Shown here: piece after piece, positions 1 to 7,704 of the stretch | Position numbering within the stretch: the first letter of the stretch is position 1 | Layout of the letters: the number at the start of each line of letters is the position of its first letter | From: Actinokineospora pegani | Lineage (GTDB): Bacteria; Actinomycetota; Actinomycetes; Mycobacteriales; Pseudonocardiaceae | NCBI RefSeq assembly: GCF_009745975.1 | Contig: NZ_WHOL01000077.1 | Coordinates: forward strand, 1 to 49,481 | Direction of reading: 5' to 3' | DNA length: 49,481 nucleotides | The notes under the pieces: generated by a model | What the model was told of the DNA's origin: nothing | Seen by the model: the letters and a program-made list of their open reading frames with translations, nothing else | Database searches by the model: none | Program-made: the position numbers and the translations under genes

Positions 1-17
1 AGCCGCGCACCACGCCG

Positions 18-887
18 TCAGCCGTAGGTGAAGTCGTCGAAGCAGTTGTTGAGCACGATCCGCCGCCTGCCCTGGGCCTGCGGCAGCGCCCGGTGCGCCC
101 CGGTGATGTCGACGATCGCCAGGGTTCCCGCGGGGCACAGCAGGTCGACCGGCTGCCTGGTCGGCATGAGCGTCATGTCGAACTCGTAGCGGCTGCTGTC
201 GACCATGTTCCAGCCGTAGTTCAGGTACCGGTCCACAGTGGGCAGATGGGTGCCGGGCACGTAGGAGTGGGCGCCGTCGGCCTGCTCGGTCACGTCGGTG
301 AGGAACAGGAACGTCTTGAACTGGTCCTGCGCTGTCTGGTCGACGTGGTAGTCGCTGGTCTGCCCGGTGGACTCGTTGATGAAGCACTTGAACGCCCGTG
401 AGGGCAGCTCACGCCCGCACGCCCCCGAGATGATCGCCGAGACCATCGGGTCCGACCGCAGCTCCGCGAACTCGGGGAACTCGCGGTCGACGTGGTAGAC
501 GCAGGTGATCCCCTTGTCCTTGCCGTCCACGCCGTCGGCGTTGCGCCACTCGACCACCCCGCCCGAGGGCAGCTCGGCCTTGCGCGATCCGGAGTAGACC
601 AGGTAGTCGTCGTCGCTGCCAGTTCCCGGGTCCGGCGGCGAGGGGATCGCCGCCATGATCCGGTCGGCCCACTCCGCGCACTCCCGCGCGGACCGGTACC
701 CCGGGATGAGCGCGTAACCGTCGCGCCGCAACGCTTGCGCGTACGCCCGCACCTCGACCGGGGCGTCGACAGGCCGCCGATACCGCCGAACCTTGTCGAG
801 GTCGTAGGCGACCGTCTGCCCCAGGATTCCCGCGACTTCCCGCACTCGCCCGAACTTGAGCCTGCGCACCGTGTCAACGTTCGTCAC
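18..887 (-). CDS. PhyH-family Fe(II)/2-oxoglutarate dioxygenase
   Basis: Predicted non-haem iron dioxygenase of the phytanoyl-CoA dioxygenase family; members hydroxylate, and occasionally halogenate, small or carrier-bound substrates. The sequence shows the iron triad H-V-D at about residues 181-183 and a distal His near 265 (GAHRALP), followed by an Arg cluster ten residues later that would hold 2-oxoglutarate. Length (about 289 aa) is normal for the family. I start it at the GTG at 887, with GAGG 13 bases upstream; an in-frame ATG at 917 has no ribosome binding site. It lies downstream of an MbtH gene on the same strand, so amino-acid hydroxylation for a nonribosomal peptide is a reasonable guess. 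The substrate cannot be read from the sequence. Confidence 0.85.
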   Translation of the reverse strand: MTNVDTVRRLKFGRVREVAGILGQTVAYDLDKVRRYRRPVDAPVEVRAYAQALRRDGYALIPGYRSARECAEWADRIMAAIPSPPDPGTGSDDDYLVYSGSRKAELPSGGVVEWRNADGVDGKDKGITCVYHVDREFPEFAELRSDPMVSAIISGACGRELPSRAFKCFINESTGQTSDYHVDQTAQDQFKTFLFLTDVTEQADGAHSYVPGTHLPTVDRYLNYGWNMVDSSRYEFDMTLMPTRQPVDLLCPAGTLAIVDITGAHRALPQAQGRRRIVLNNCFDDFTYG

Positions 888-1171
888 ACAACCACGATAA
901 CCTCGCAAAACGTACATGCCAAGCAGATCGTTAATACCTTTTCGCCGCAGTGGTGCGTTCCCTCGATGGGCCCGTTCGCCAACGGGGAGACCCCGTTGGC
1001 CCAGTTGCGGTCGACCCCTATCCGACGGAGTTCAGCAACCAGGTGCAACGCAGGCACAGGTCCGGGGTCGGGTCGCCGCATGCTCGACTTCGTGCCGAAC
1101 AACACCGCGATCACCGCTGTGCGGCGATGGTCCACCGGCACGCCGATCTTCTGACGGCGGTGTGCTGAGCG

Positions 1172-1261
1172 GTGACCCTGATCCGCCCGCGCGGCCAAGT
1201 CGACGCCGTTTAGCGCGGCCACCGCGCCGAACGACTCGACCAGGCCGCGGGCGCTGATCGC
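1172..1261 (-). pseudogene. Stump of a DrrA-type ABC transporter ATPase
   Basis: On the minus strand 30 codons read AISARGLVESFGAVAALNGV, then DLAARADQGH. The first 25 match the conserved N-terminus of DrrA-type antibiotic-exporter ATPases (pattern I-x-A-R-G-L-V-K-x-F-G-x-V-x-A-L-x-G-V-D-L). The similarity stops just before the Walker A loop should appear, and no Walker motif follows. There is no start codon in front of it. It begins about 25 bases after the MbtH stop, so it is probably what remains of a transporter gene once downstream of mbtH. The rest of 888-1283 holds no convincing gene. Confidence 0.5.
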
Positions 1262-1283
1262 GTGGGGTGACGAGCCGGGCCGC

Positions 1284-1502
1284 TCAGTCCCGCTGCTCGG
1301 CCATCGCCCGGATCAGGCTGGCGGGCCGCATGTCGGTCCAGTTCTGCTCGATGTAGGCCAGGCATGCCTCGCGGCTGTCCTCGGGGTGGACGGTCGTCCA
1401 GCCCGCGGGGACGTCGACGAACGAGGGCCACAGCGAGTGCTGGTTCTCGTCGTTGACCAGGACGAGGAAGCGGCCGCTGTCATCGTCGAACGGGTTCGTC
1501 AC
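1284..1502 (-). CDS. MbtH-like NRPS accessory protein
   Basis: A 72-residue MbtH-family protein. These small proteins bind adenylation domains of nonribosomal peptide synthetases and help them fold and activate amino acids. The family pattern is clear: NPFDD at the N-terminus, then [16 protein letters not shown], and the end segment [10 protein letters not shown] with its conserved Trp and Arg-Pro. The GTG start at 1502 has a GGAGG seven bases upstream; a longer in-frame reading to 1580 has no such signal. No NRPS gene lies in the window. The partner must be outside the left edge or elsewhere in the genome, or the gene is a leftover of a deleted cluster, as the broken ABC gene next to it suggests. 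Confidence 0.95.
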   Translation of the reverse strand: MTNPFDDDSGRFLVLVNDENQHSLWPSFVDVPAGWTTVHPEDSREACLAYIEQNWTDMRPASLIRAMAEQRD

Positions 1503-1921
1503 GTCGGGACCTCCGGTCAGCGGCCTCGGACGGCGGACAGGTCCGAGACCGTTCATTGATGAATGTGGCTCGTATTTCACGCGGTGTGAATTCTGATCGC
1601 GCGAAGCAAGGGTACGTCAACCAGGCGGAGATATACAGATCGTGACGGGCGCTCGAGGTTGACGTTGCTGTCTTTGTTCCCGCGATGAGTGGCGCCCCAC
1701 CGACGCCCCCACGGCGACATGCTGCGCCACAAGATCGTCTTCGCCCTGTCCGGCAGGCTCGCACTCGAACCGCCCCGGGCGGCAGTCCTCTACCCGACGA
1801 CCTGCCCGGGCAGCAGCACTCCCAGGCTGAGCATCTCGCAGCGGCAGCGATGCGGCCGATGAGCGCGCATCGGCCGCATCGCCCGAGTGAGGTCCAGTCC
1901 AAGCGGCCGCTCGGAGTTGGA
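1503..1921. other. Gene-free stretch between mbtH-like gene and lipoprotein gene
   Basis: About 420 bases upstream of the minus-strand mbtH-like gene and downstream of the lipoprotein gene. Open frames on both strands are out-of-frame GC artefacts without a plausible start or family signature. I see no strong terminator hairpin. The part close to 1502 must carry the mbtH ribosome binding site and probably its promoter. Confidence 0.5.
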
Positions 1922-2371
1922 CTACTTGATTGTGGTGATAGCACACTTCCCGGTCTCGCCGTCGTGGCCTTGCGCGGTGATGGTGACCAGTTGAATCTGA
2001 CTGTTCGGCACACCCGTGGTGAATATGACATCCGTCTGGCCGGCCGTGAACACGCCACTCTGGCCCGAAACTCGTGAACCATCCTTCTTCGTTATCTCAT
2101 AGGCGAATTGATCACCTTCTCGCCCGAGGACGGTCAACTCCGCGGTGGGTACATTCTTTTTGCGTGCGACAATCGGTTCGGCGCACTCGGCCGGAGGGGC
2201 ACCATGCGGGGCCGGAACCCCGAGGATTGCTCCCCCGGACGAGGTCGTCGATGTCTGCGTGGAAGGCGAAGTGTCTGAGCCATCGCCAGAGGGTTGATTC
2301 GTGCACGACACTGTCACCAGGCCAGCGGTCGCTACCGCCAGAACCATGGACGTGCCGCTCCTGCTGATCAC
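1922..2371 (-). CDS. Small putative lipoprotein, function unknown
   Basis: A 149-aa exported protein. The N-terminus MISRSGTSMVLAVATAG is a short signal peptide ending in T-V-S-C near residue 23, a near-canonical lipobox, followed by a Ser/Thr-rich linker (about residues 27-45) as in actinobacterial lipoproteins. The mature part is beta-rich, with two further Cys (about 62 and 143) that could pair. The GTG start has GAGAGG nine bases upstream and lies 13 bases after the stop of the secreted-protein gene at 2385-2810, so the two are probably co-transcribed. I recognise no family. Confidence 0.7.
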   Translation of the reverse strand: MISRSGTSMVLAVATAGLVTVSCTNQPSGDGSDTSPSTQTSTTSSGGAILGVPAPHGAPPAECAEPIVARKKNVPTAELTVLGREGDQFAYEITKKDGSRVSGQSGVFTAGQTDVIFTTGVPNSQIQLVTITAQGHDGETGKCAITTIK

Positions 2372-2384
2372 CGGAAATATCCTC

Positions 2385-2810
2385 TCACCAATCGCTGTGC
2401 ACCTCGCAGAACACCCCTGTCGGCAGGAAGGCTGTGCCTTTTCTGTCGTCGACCCGGAAGAACACGAAGTCTCCCCTCGGGAACATAATGTACACTTGCC
2501 CGCGCTTGAGCACCGGGGAGGTGCACGTGGTCGTCACCGTGTAGGTCTGCTGGTACTGCGTCTGCAAAGAGGCGTTAATCGCGCCCACTGTCACCCCGAG
2601 CCCGGCGGTGATCGAGGCGCTGATCGTCTTTCCGGCGGCGATCTGACACGTCGAACCGTCGGCCCGGCATTCGGAGATGGCCACGGGCCGCTTCACGCCG
2701 TGTTGAACTTCGTCGATGTACAGAGTGGCGGCGCTGGCAATCCCTGTCCCGAGGAACATTGCTATGCCAACGGTGGAAATTATCAGTATAGCTCGTGCGA
2801 ACTTTCTCAC
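2385..2810 (-). CDS. Secreted protein of unknown function
   Basis: A 141-aa protein with a textbook signal peptide: an R-K-F-A-R start, a hydrophobic core ILIISTVGIAMFLGTGI and an A-S-A-A cleavage site near residue 26. The mature part is about 115 residues, probably beta-rich, with four Cys (in SEC, STC, TTC and VFC), enough for two disulphides. The GTG at 2810 is preceded by AGGAGGGG at five bases, one of the best ribosome binding sites in the window. This decides against a longer reading from 2855. It leads a two-gene unit with the lipoprotein downstream. I recognise no family. Confidence 0.75.
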   Translation of the reverse strand: MRKFARAILIISTVGIAMFLGTGIASAATLYIDEVQHGVKRPVAISECRADGSTCQIAAGKTISASITAGLGVTVGAINASLQTQYQQTYTVTTTCTSPVLKRGQVYIMFPRGDFVFFRVDDRKGTAFLPTGVFCEVHSDW

Positions 2811-3162
2811 AATTTCCCCTCCTATGTTGGATGGCACTTCGATTCGAAGGCTCATTTACCATGAGCCGACAGTTTTTGTAACTGCGGCCCTGTCTATCCG
2901 GACAGCCGTAGAATTTACCAGCGCGAGGAGTGGGAAACGGCCATGAAAATCAAGTTCACCTGTGCGAGTGGTGTTCTATCACCCCGAAGGTAGGAAATGG
3001 TAGCCACTTGGGTGAGGCTTCAGGATGTGTCCACACGATAGCGTGAACCCAGCCATAGCTGCCGAATGTCCCTTATGTGTGGAGCTGAATCGGTCGACGT
3101 GTGCTTCGGTGACATTGCCGAAAGTGTCCCTGGTCAGCGAATCTCGCGAACGCGGCCCGACC

Positions 3163-3339
3163 TGGGAGAGTGCCTACCCCCTCGTGTTCCCGGCCCAGTT
3201 CCCGCCCCGTCTCGTCCGCTGGAACGTCCGCACCGGACAGATCGACGAGTACCCCCTCCCGCGCTCGGCGGAATTCCCGCCGCTGCCCATCACGGGCATC
3301 CTCGACCGCGACACCGGGCGCGGCAAGGGATGGACCTGA
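3163..3339 (+). pseudogene. Possible C-terminal fragment of a lost gene
   Basis: About 58 codons ending at a TGA show strong actinomycete codon bias and read YPLVFPAQFPPRLVRWNVRT followed by GQIDEYPLPRSAEFPPLPIT. Upstream in the same frame (3025-3160) codon choice becomes ordinary for noncoding DNA and there is no ribosome binding site. This looks like the tail of a deleted gene. The phrase TGQIDEYPLP resembles a beta-propeller blade of the streptogramin-lyase type, but this is too short to assign. It may instead be a small intact ORF starting at 3025. The region 2811-3162 holds nothing else I can support. Confidence 0.3.
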
Positions 3340-3533
3340 CCCCCAGCCTGCTCGCGCTGGTGATTCCGGTGCGTGCTTGCGCCGTTGTGCCGCGTCCGAA
3401 CCGGTGAGTCGTTAGGCCGAGTGGCGGCTTTCCCGGGGCTGGAACCCGTGCCGGCCGCGATCGGGACGGCGCGAAATCGCGAGTTGTTGGCGAACTGATT
3501 GCCAGCCGGGTGGAGGGGACACACACTTCCCTG

Positions 3534-4391
3534 GTGATCCGTCGACTCGCCCTGGCCCTGGCCCTCGCCGCCGCGACGGCCGTCGGGCTGCCCGCCACCG
3601 CGTCCGCCGCCCCCGCCACCGTCGGCAACACCGACGGCGACGGGCTCAGCGTCCGGTCCGCGCCCACCCGCGCCAGCGCCTCGCTCGGCCTGGTCTGGGA
3701 CGGCCGGGCCGTCGACGTCTCCTGTCAGGCCGCCGGGCAGTCGGTGACCAACACCAGGGGTTTCACCAGCGACCTGTGGGACTACGTGCCCGCGCTCGGC
3801 GGCTACCTCGCCGACGCGTACATGGCCACCGGCCACGACTACCGGATACCCGGCGTGCCGGACTGCGGCGGGTCCAGCGCGCCCAGCCTGATCCCGGTCT
3901 CGCAGTTCCACGGCCAGCCCAACCAGGGCGAGGACTGCGGACCGGCCAGCGTCGTGTCCGCCCTGCTCGCGGCGGGCGCCGCCCCGCGCGGCTGGAACCC
4001 GGCCAACCCGGTCGCCGCCGTCAACCAGGCCCGCCGCGACATGGGGTACGACCCGACCTGGAACAACCCGGCGCAGTTCGGCACGAACGAGACCGACGTG
4101 CGCCGGGCCCTGGCGGCCAACGGCTTCGGCAGCACCCTCTCGACCGGCTTCGACGCCTCCCTGTCCCACGTCCGCGCCGGTGGCCAGGCCGTCATGGCGG
4201 GCAACATGATCGATCTGCCCTGGTCGGGCGCCAACGTCGCGCACTTCCTGACCGTGGCGGGCTACAACGCCGCGACCGGCGAGTACCTCGTCCTGGACCC
4301 GGCCTCGCGACCGGTGGTGTACCGCGCCGGTCGGTCCGTGCTGGCCGCCTACTGGGACAACCACCTGGGGCGGGCCGCCGTCCTGCTCTGA
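3534..4391 (+). CDS. Secreted SH3-like plus C39-like cysteine peptidase
   Basis: An exported protein of about 285 aa. After a signal peptide (IRRLALALALAAATAVGLPA, then TASA|AP) comes an SH3b-like segment (about residues 30-100, including GDGLSVRSAPTRAS), then a papain-fold domain of the C39-like type. Catalytic residues are visible: Cys in QGEDCGPASVV near 135, His in VAHFLTVAGY near 237, and Asp in LDPASRP near 255. Such proteins are thought to cleave peptides or cell-wall crosslinks outside the cell. I chose the GTG at 3534 because it gives a proper signal peptide and GGAGGGG lies upstream, although spacing is long; GTG 3510 is the alternative. It converges with the next gene, with 15 bases between stops. 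Confidence 0.8.
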   Translation: MIRRLALALALAAATAVGLPATASAAPATVGNTDGDGLSVRSAPTRASASLGLVWDGRAVDVSCQAAGQSVTNTRGFTSDLWDYVPALGGYLADAYMATGHDYRIPGVPDCGGSSAPSLIPVSQFHGQPNQGEDCGPASVVSALLAAGAAPRGWNPANPVAAVNQARRDMGYDPTWNNPAQFGTNETDVRRALAANGFGSTLSTGFDASLSHVRAGGQAVMAGNMIDLPWSGANVAHFLTVAGYNAATGEYLVLDPASRPVVYRAGRSVLAAYWDNHLGRAAVLL

Positions 4392-4406
4392 TCCCACCCC
4401 CGGCGG

Positions 4407-4892
4407 TCAGGCCAGGCTTTGCTTGACCCAGGCCAGGTTGGCGCGCATGCCCGACTCCCACCCCGCGAGCCGCCGGGCGACGATGCGGCCCTCCTTCTCG
4501 GCCATGGACTCGATGGCCGCCGACAGGCCGGACCTGCCCGGGCCCATCCGCGCCCACTGCCGCAGGGTGACCGGACCGGGGCCGGGGTCGACCTCGAAAC
4601 CCCAGGTCGCCACGGGGCCGTCGGGGCCCTGGACGTCGTACACCCAGCGGCGCAGCGGCTCGACCTCGACGATCACCGACTCGGTGTGCCACTGCCCGAT
4701 GTCCGGGTGCTCGTTGCGGCCGCGGAAGCGGTTGCCGACCGCGACCTCCGAACCCTCCACCCACTCCACCTCCCGCAGCTCCGCGGAGGTTCGGACCGGC
4801 AGCGAGATGTCGGTGACCAGCGCCCACACGGCCTCCGGTGTGGTATCGATCCGCTCGCTGACCTCCACGGTCGGGCAGTCCCGGTAGCGCAT
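4407..4892 (-). CDS. SRPBCC (START-like) protein
   Basis: A 161-aa single-domain protein of the SRPBCC superfamily, whose helix-grip fold makes a hydrophobic pocket for lipids or aromatic intermediates. Typical features: the opening V-S-E-R-I-D-T-T-P-E-A-V-W-A-L-V-T-D-I strand-helix unit, a central strand pair around RWVYDV and ATWGFEVDP, and a long C-terminal helix from about residue 120 to the end. The ATG has GGAGG four bases upstream. Within the superfamily, polyketide cyclase/dehydrase-like proteins are closest in pattern, but no polyketide synthase is near, so a ligand cannot be named. It is divergent from the TAP-like peptidase gene. Confidence 0.8.
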   Translation of the reverse strand: MRYRDCPTVEVSERIDTTPEAVWALVTDISLPVRTSAELREVEWVEGSEVAVGNRFRGRNEHPDIGQWHTESVIVEVEPLRRWVYDVQGPDGPVATWGFEVDPGPGPVTLRQWARMGPGRSGLSAAIESMAEKEGRIVARRLAGWESGMRANLAWVKQSLA

Positions 4893-4997
4893 ACGTCCTC
4901 CACTGTCCTCGAACTGGCTCGTTGTACGGACTATGGCACTGTGCGGGAAGCGCGTGAACGACGGCGGGGCCAGGCGGGCCGCACTCGCCCCTGTTGA

Positions 4998-5053
4998 CTG
5001 TGCCGTAGGGGCACAGGTTCAACTGGGTGTCGCCAGGGCTGTGCGAGCCCTGG
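4998..5053. promoter_or_regulatory. Two short palindromes upstream of the TAP-like peptidase gene
   Basis: Two perfect inverted repeats lie 50-100 bases before the peptidase ATG: CTGTGCC/GGCACAG (4998-5004 and 5010-5016), with outer TTGA/TCAA able to extend the pairing, and CCAGGGCT/AGCCCTGG (5033-5040 and 5046-5053). They could be operators or a folded 5' leader. They lie in the divergent region shared with the SRPBCC gene. Confidence 0.35.
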
Positions 5054-5103
5054 CCGCTCACCCAGTGGCGCCGGCGTCGAGCGCGCCGTCAGGAGGAAGT
5101 CGA

Positions 5104-6561
5104 ATGCGGAGAACTGTGTCGGTGGCTCTCGCCGCCGCGGTGGCGGCGGTTGTCGTGGTCCCGGTGGTGTCGCAGGCGGAGGCGCCGGAGGCGCTGCGGT
5201 GGGGGCCGTGCCCGGCGGACGTCACCTCGCCCGGCCTGGAGTGCTCGACGCTCCAGGTCCCGTTGGACTACCGACATCCAGGCGGTCGGAAGATCGAGAT
5301 CGCGATCTCCCGCCTGGCGAGCGAGAACCCGGCGCGGCGGCGCGGTGTGCTGCTGACCAACCCAGGCGGTCCGGGTGGCGCGGGACTGGACTACCCGGGC
5401 ATCCTCGCGAACCCCGCTCTCCCCACGCCCCTGCCCCAGGGCGTGCGGGACCGCTACGACGTGATCGGGTTCGACCCGCGCGGTGTCGGCCACAGCGCGC
5501 CGGTGACCTGCGACCTGACGCCGGAGCAGATCTCACGGGGCAACCTGCCGTACCCGGACACCGCGGCCGACGTCGTGGAGCAGGCCGAGTTCGCCGAGAC
5601 CGTCGCCCGGCAGTGCGCGACCTCGGCGACGGCCTGGATGCTGCCGCACATCACCACCGCGAACACCGCGCGCGACATGGACCTGATCCGCGAGGCGCTG
5701 GGCGAGCCGCGGCTGTCCTACCTCGGCGCCTCCTACGGGACGTACCTCGGCGCGGTGTACGCGACGATGTTCCCGCGGCGCGGCGACCGGATCGTGCTCG
5801 ACAGCAACCTCGGACCGGGCGGGTACGACATCACGGCCATGCGCAGGTTCGGCCGCGGCCTCGAGGAGCGGTTCCCGGACTTCGCGGAGTTCGCCGCCGC
5901 CAACCCCCACCACGGGCTGGGCAGCACACCGGAGCAGGTGGGGGCGAAGTTCTTCGAGCTGGCCGCGAAGCTGGACGAGACGCCGGTCCACGGGATCGAC
6001 GGGTCCCTGTTCCGCGGGATCACCTTCGAGAAGCTCTACGCCGACCTGACCATGCCCAACCTCGCCGCGATCTGGCGGGCGCTCGACACCGGCCAGCCAC
6101 CGCCCATCGCGGCGCCCGTGGGCGACCTGGACAACGTGTTCGCGAGCCGCCTGCACGTGATCTGCGGTGACTCGCGCTGGCCGACCTCGGTGCGCGGCTA
6201 CCAGCGCGACGTCGCCGTGGACCGGGTCCGCTACCCGATGCTGGGCGCGGCGGGGGCCAACATCGGCCCGTGCGCGTTCTGGCCGAAGCCGGTCGAGCCG
6301 CGGGTGCGCATCGGGGACCGGGGCCCGTCGAACGTCCTGCTGGTGCAGAACCTCCGCGACCCGGGGACGCCGCTGGTCGGCGCCCGGGAACTGCGCCGCG
6401 CGCTCGGCGACCGCGCCCGCCTGGTCACCGCCGACCAGGGCGGCCACGGCGCCTACCTCCTGCTCGCCGAGAACGACTGCGCGAACGACACGGTGACCAG
6501 ATTCCTGACCGCGGGCGAACACCCCGAGCGCGACCTCGCTTGCGCCGCGGAGCCCGACTGA
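5104..6561 (+). CDS. Secreted alpha/beta-hydrolase, tripeptidyl aminopeptidase-like
   Basis: A 485-aa exported serine hydrolase of the TAP/SlpD-E type common in actinomycetes, expected to remove N-terminal peptides from proteins outside the cell. Signal peptide at residues 1-27. The oxyanion-hole strand TNPGGPGGAG follows near 85-94, the nucleophile Ser is in GASYGT (about 210), and the TAP-like C-terminal domain supplies Asp in NLRDPGTP (about 419) and His in GGHGAY (about 448). CDS starts at the ATG preceded by AGGAGGAAGTCGA; the frame stays open to 4933 but without another good start. It converges with the AraC gene. Confidence 0.9.
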   Translation: MRRTVSVALAAAVAAVVVVPVVSQAEAPEALRWGPCPADVTSPGLECSTLQVPLDYRHPGGRKIEIAISRLASENPARRRGVLLTNPGGPGGAGLDYPGILANPALPTPLPQGVRDRYDVIGFDPRGVGHSAPVTCDLTPEQISRGNLPYPDTAADVVEQAEFAETVARQCATSATAWMLPHITTANTARDMDLIREALGEPRLSYLGASYGTYLGAVYATMFPRRGDRIVLDSNLGPGGYDITAMRRFGRGLEERFPDFAEFAAANPHHGLGSTPEQVGAKFFELAAKLDETPVHGIDGSLFRGITFEKLYADLTMPNLAAIWRALDTGQPPPIAAPVGDLDNVFASRLHVICGDSRWPTSVRGYQRDVAVDRVRYPMLGAAGANIGPCAFWPKPVEPRVRIGDRGPSNVLLVQNLRDPGTPLVGARELRRALGDRARLVTADQGGHGAYLLLAENDCANDTVTRFLTAGEHPERDLACAAEPD

Positions 6562-6588
6562 TCACCGCGTGAGCCGCCGCCGCCGGGG

Positions 6589-7632
6589 TCAGGCACTCGT
6601 GTAGCGGCTGGGCGGGGTGCCGGTCCACCGCGTGAACGCGTGGGTGAAGGCGGACGGGCTGGCGTACCCGAGCCGGTGGGCGACCTCGGGGATGGCCAGG
6701 CGCAGCGTGGTGAGCATCTCGACGGCGAGGGTGTGGCGGACCTCCTCCCGGAGGGCGCGGAAGGTCGTGGCCTCGGCGGACAGGCGGCGGTGCAGGGTGC
6801 GCCGGTCGATGTGCAACTCGGCCGCGATGGTGGCGGCGGTGGGGATGTCGCTGGGATCGCGCAGGAGCCTGCCCCGCACCCGCGCGGCGAGGCCGTCCCG
6901 GTGGCGGCGCCTGCGCAGCAGTTCCAGGCACTGCTGCTCGCACACGCGGGCGGTGTCGGGGTTGGGCAGGGCGGCGGGGTGGTCGAGGATGTCGGCCGGG
7001 ATGGTGATCAGGGTCCGGGGCCGGCCGTAGGTGACGTTCCGCGTGGGCAGCAGCGCCGCGAACGCGGCGCCCCGGTCGGCGGTGAACGGGAGCGCGAGGT
7101 GGATCTCGCCCTGGCGGGCCTGGGCGGCGGAGCCGAGGAACCCGGGGATGACCACCCCGAGGATGACCGCGAGGTCGCGTTCGACGAGGAAGTCGCGCAC
7201 GTCGTCGGGCAGGTCGTCGGGCAGGTCGTCGTCGATGGCCAGGCGTGCGCTGGTCGGCGTCTCGGTCGCGGTGAGGGTGACGAAGGCGTGCCCCAGCTCC
7301 AGGTACCGCAGCGCCACCCGGGCCGCGTCGCGCACGGTGGGGCTGGACAGGATGGCGAACCCCAGGAGGCCGAAGCTGCCCAGGTTGCTCAGCGCCGCCA
7401 TCTCCCCGCCCAGCCCCGGCGGGTTCCCGAGTTCGGTGACCAGGGCGCGGGCCACGGCGAGTTCCTGGGCCGCCTCGACCGTGCCCCCGTCGTCCGCCAG
7501 GTCAGCGGCGTCCAGCCCGCTGGTGGCCAGCAGCCTGCTCACCGGGATGTCGCGCCGGGCGCCCAGCAGCACCATCCCGCGCACGGCCAGGTTGCTCCGG
7601 CGGTAGTCCCATCTCGGCTTGCCCGGCCCCAC
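6589..7632 (-). CDS. AraC-family transcriptional regulator
   Basis: A 347-aa regulator with the arabinose-binding-like N-terminal domain found in OruR/ArgR-type AraC proteins (about residues 20-210) and a C-terminal pair of helix-turn-helix motifs: AATIAAELHIDRRTLHRRLS (about 265-284) and IPEVAHRLGYASPSAFTHAF with RWTGTPPSRY (about 313-345). Such regulators often control a divergent catabolic or oxidoreductase gene, and the MpaB-family gene starts 72 bases away on the other strand. The start is GTG at 7632. A TAGTTT box six bases before it suggests a leaderless mRNA, as there is no Shine-Dalgarno sequence. Confidence 0.9.
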   Translation of the reverse strand: MGPGKPRWDYRRSNLAVRGMVLLGARRDIPVSRLLATSGLDAADLADDGGTVEAAQELAVARALVTELGNPPGLGGEMAALSNLGSFGLLGFAILSSPTVRDAARVALRYLELGHAFVTLTATETPTSARLAIDDDLPDDLPDDVRDFLVERDLAVILGVVIPGFLGSAAQARQGEIHLALPFTADRGAAFAALLPTRNVTYGRPRTLITIPADILDHPAALPNPDTARVCEQQCLELLRRRRHRDGLAARVRGRLLRDPSDIPTAATIAAELHIDRRTLHRRLSAEATTFRALREEVRHTLAVEMLTTLRLAIPEVAHRLGYASPSAFTHAFTRWTGTPPSRYTSA

Positions 7633-7638
7633 TGTCCC

Positions 7639-7698
7639 AAACTAGCAAATAGGTGTCCCGAGAACGCATTCACCGCGCGGTCGCCCGCTTCCTAGGCT
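7639..7698. promoter_or_regulatory. Divergent promoters, both apparently leaderless
   Basis: Minus strand: TAGTTT at 7639-7644 ends six bases before the AraC GTG. Plus strand: TTCACC (7669-7674), an 18-base spacer and TAGGCT (7693-7698), again six bases before the MpaB-family ATG at 7705. TANNNT at this distance puts the first transcribed base at the start codon, and neither gene has a Shine-Dalgarno sequence. The 72-base space between the genes is the natural place for AraC binding. Confidence 0.55.
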
Positions 7699-7704
7699 TC
7701 TCCC

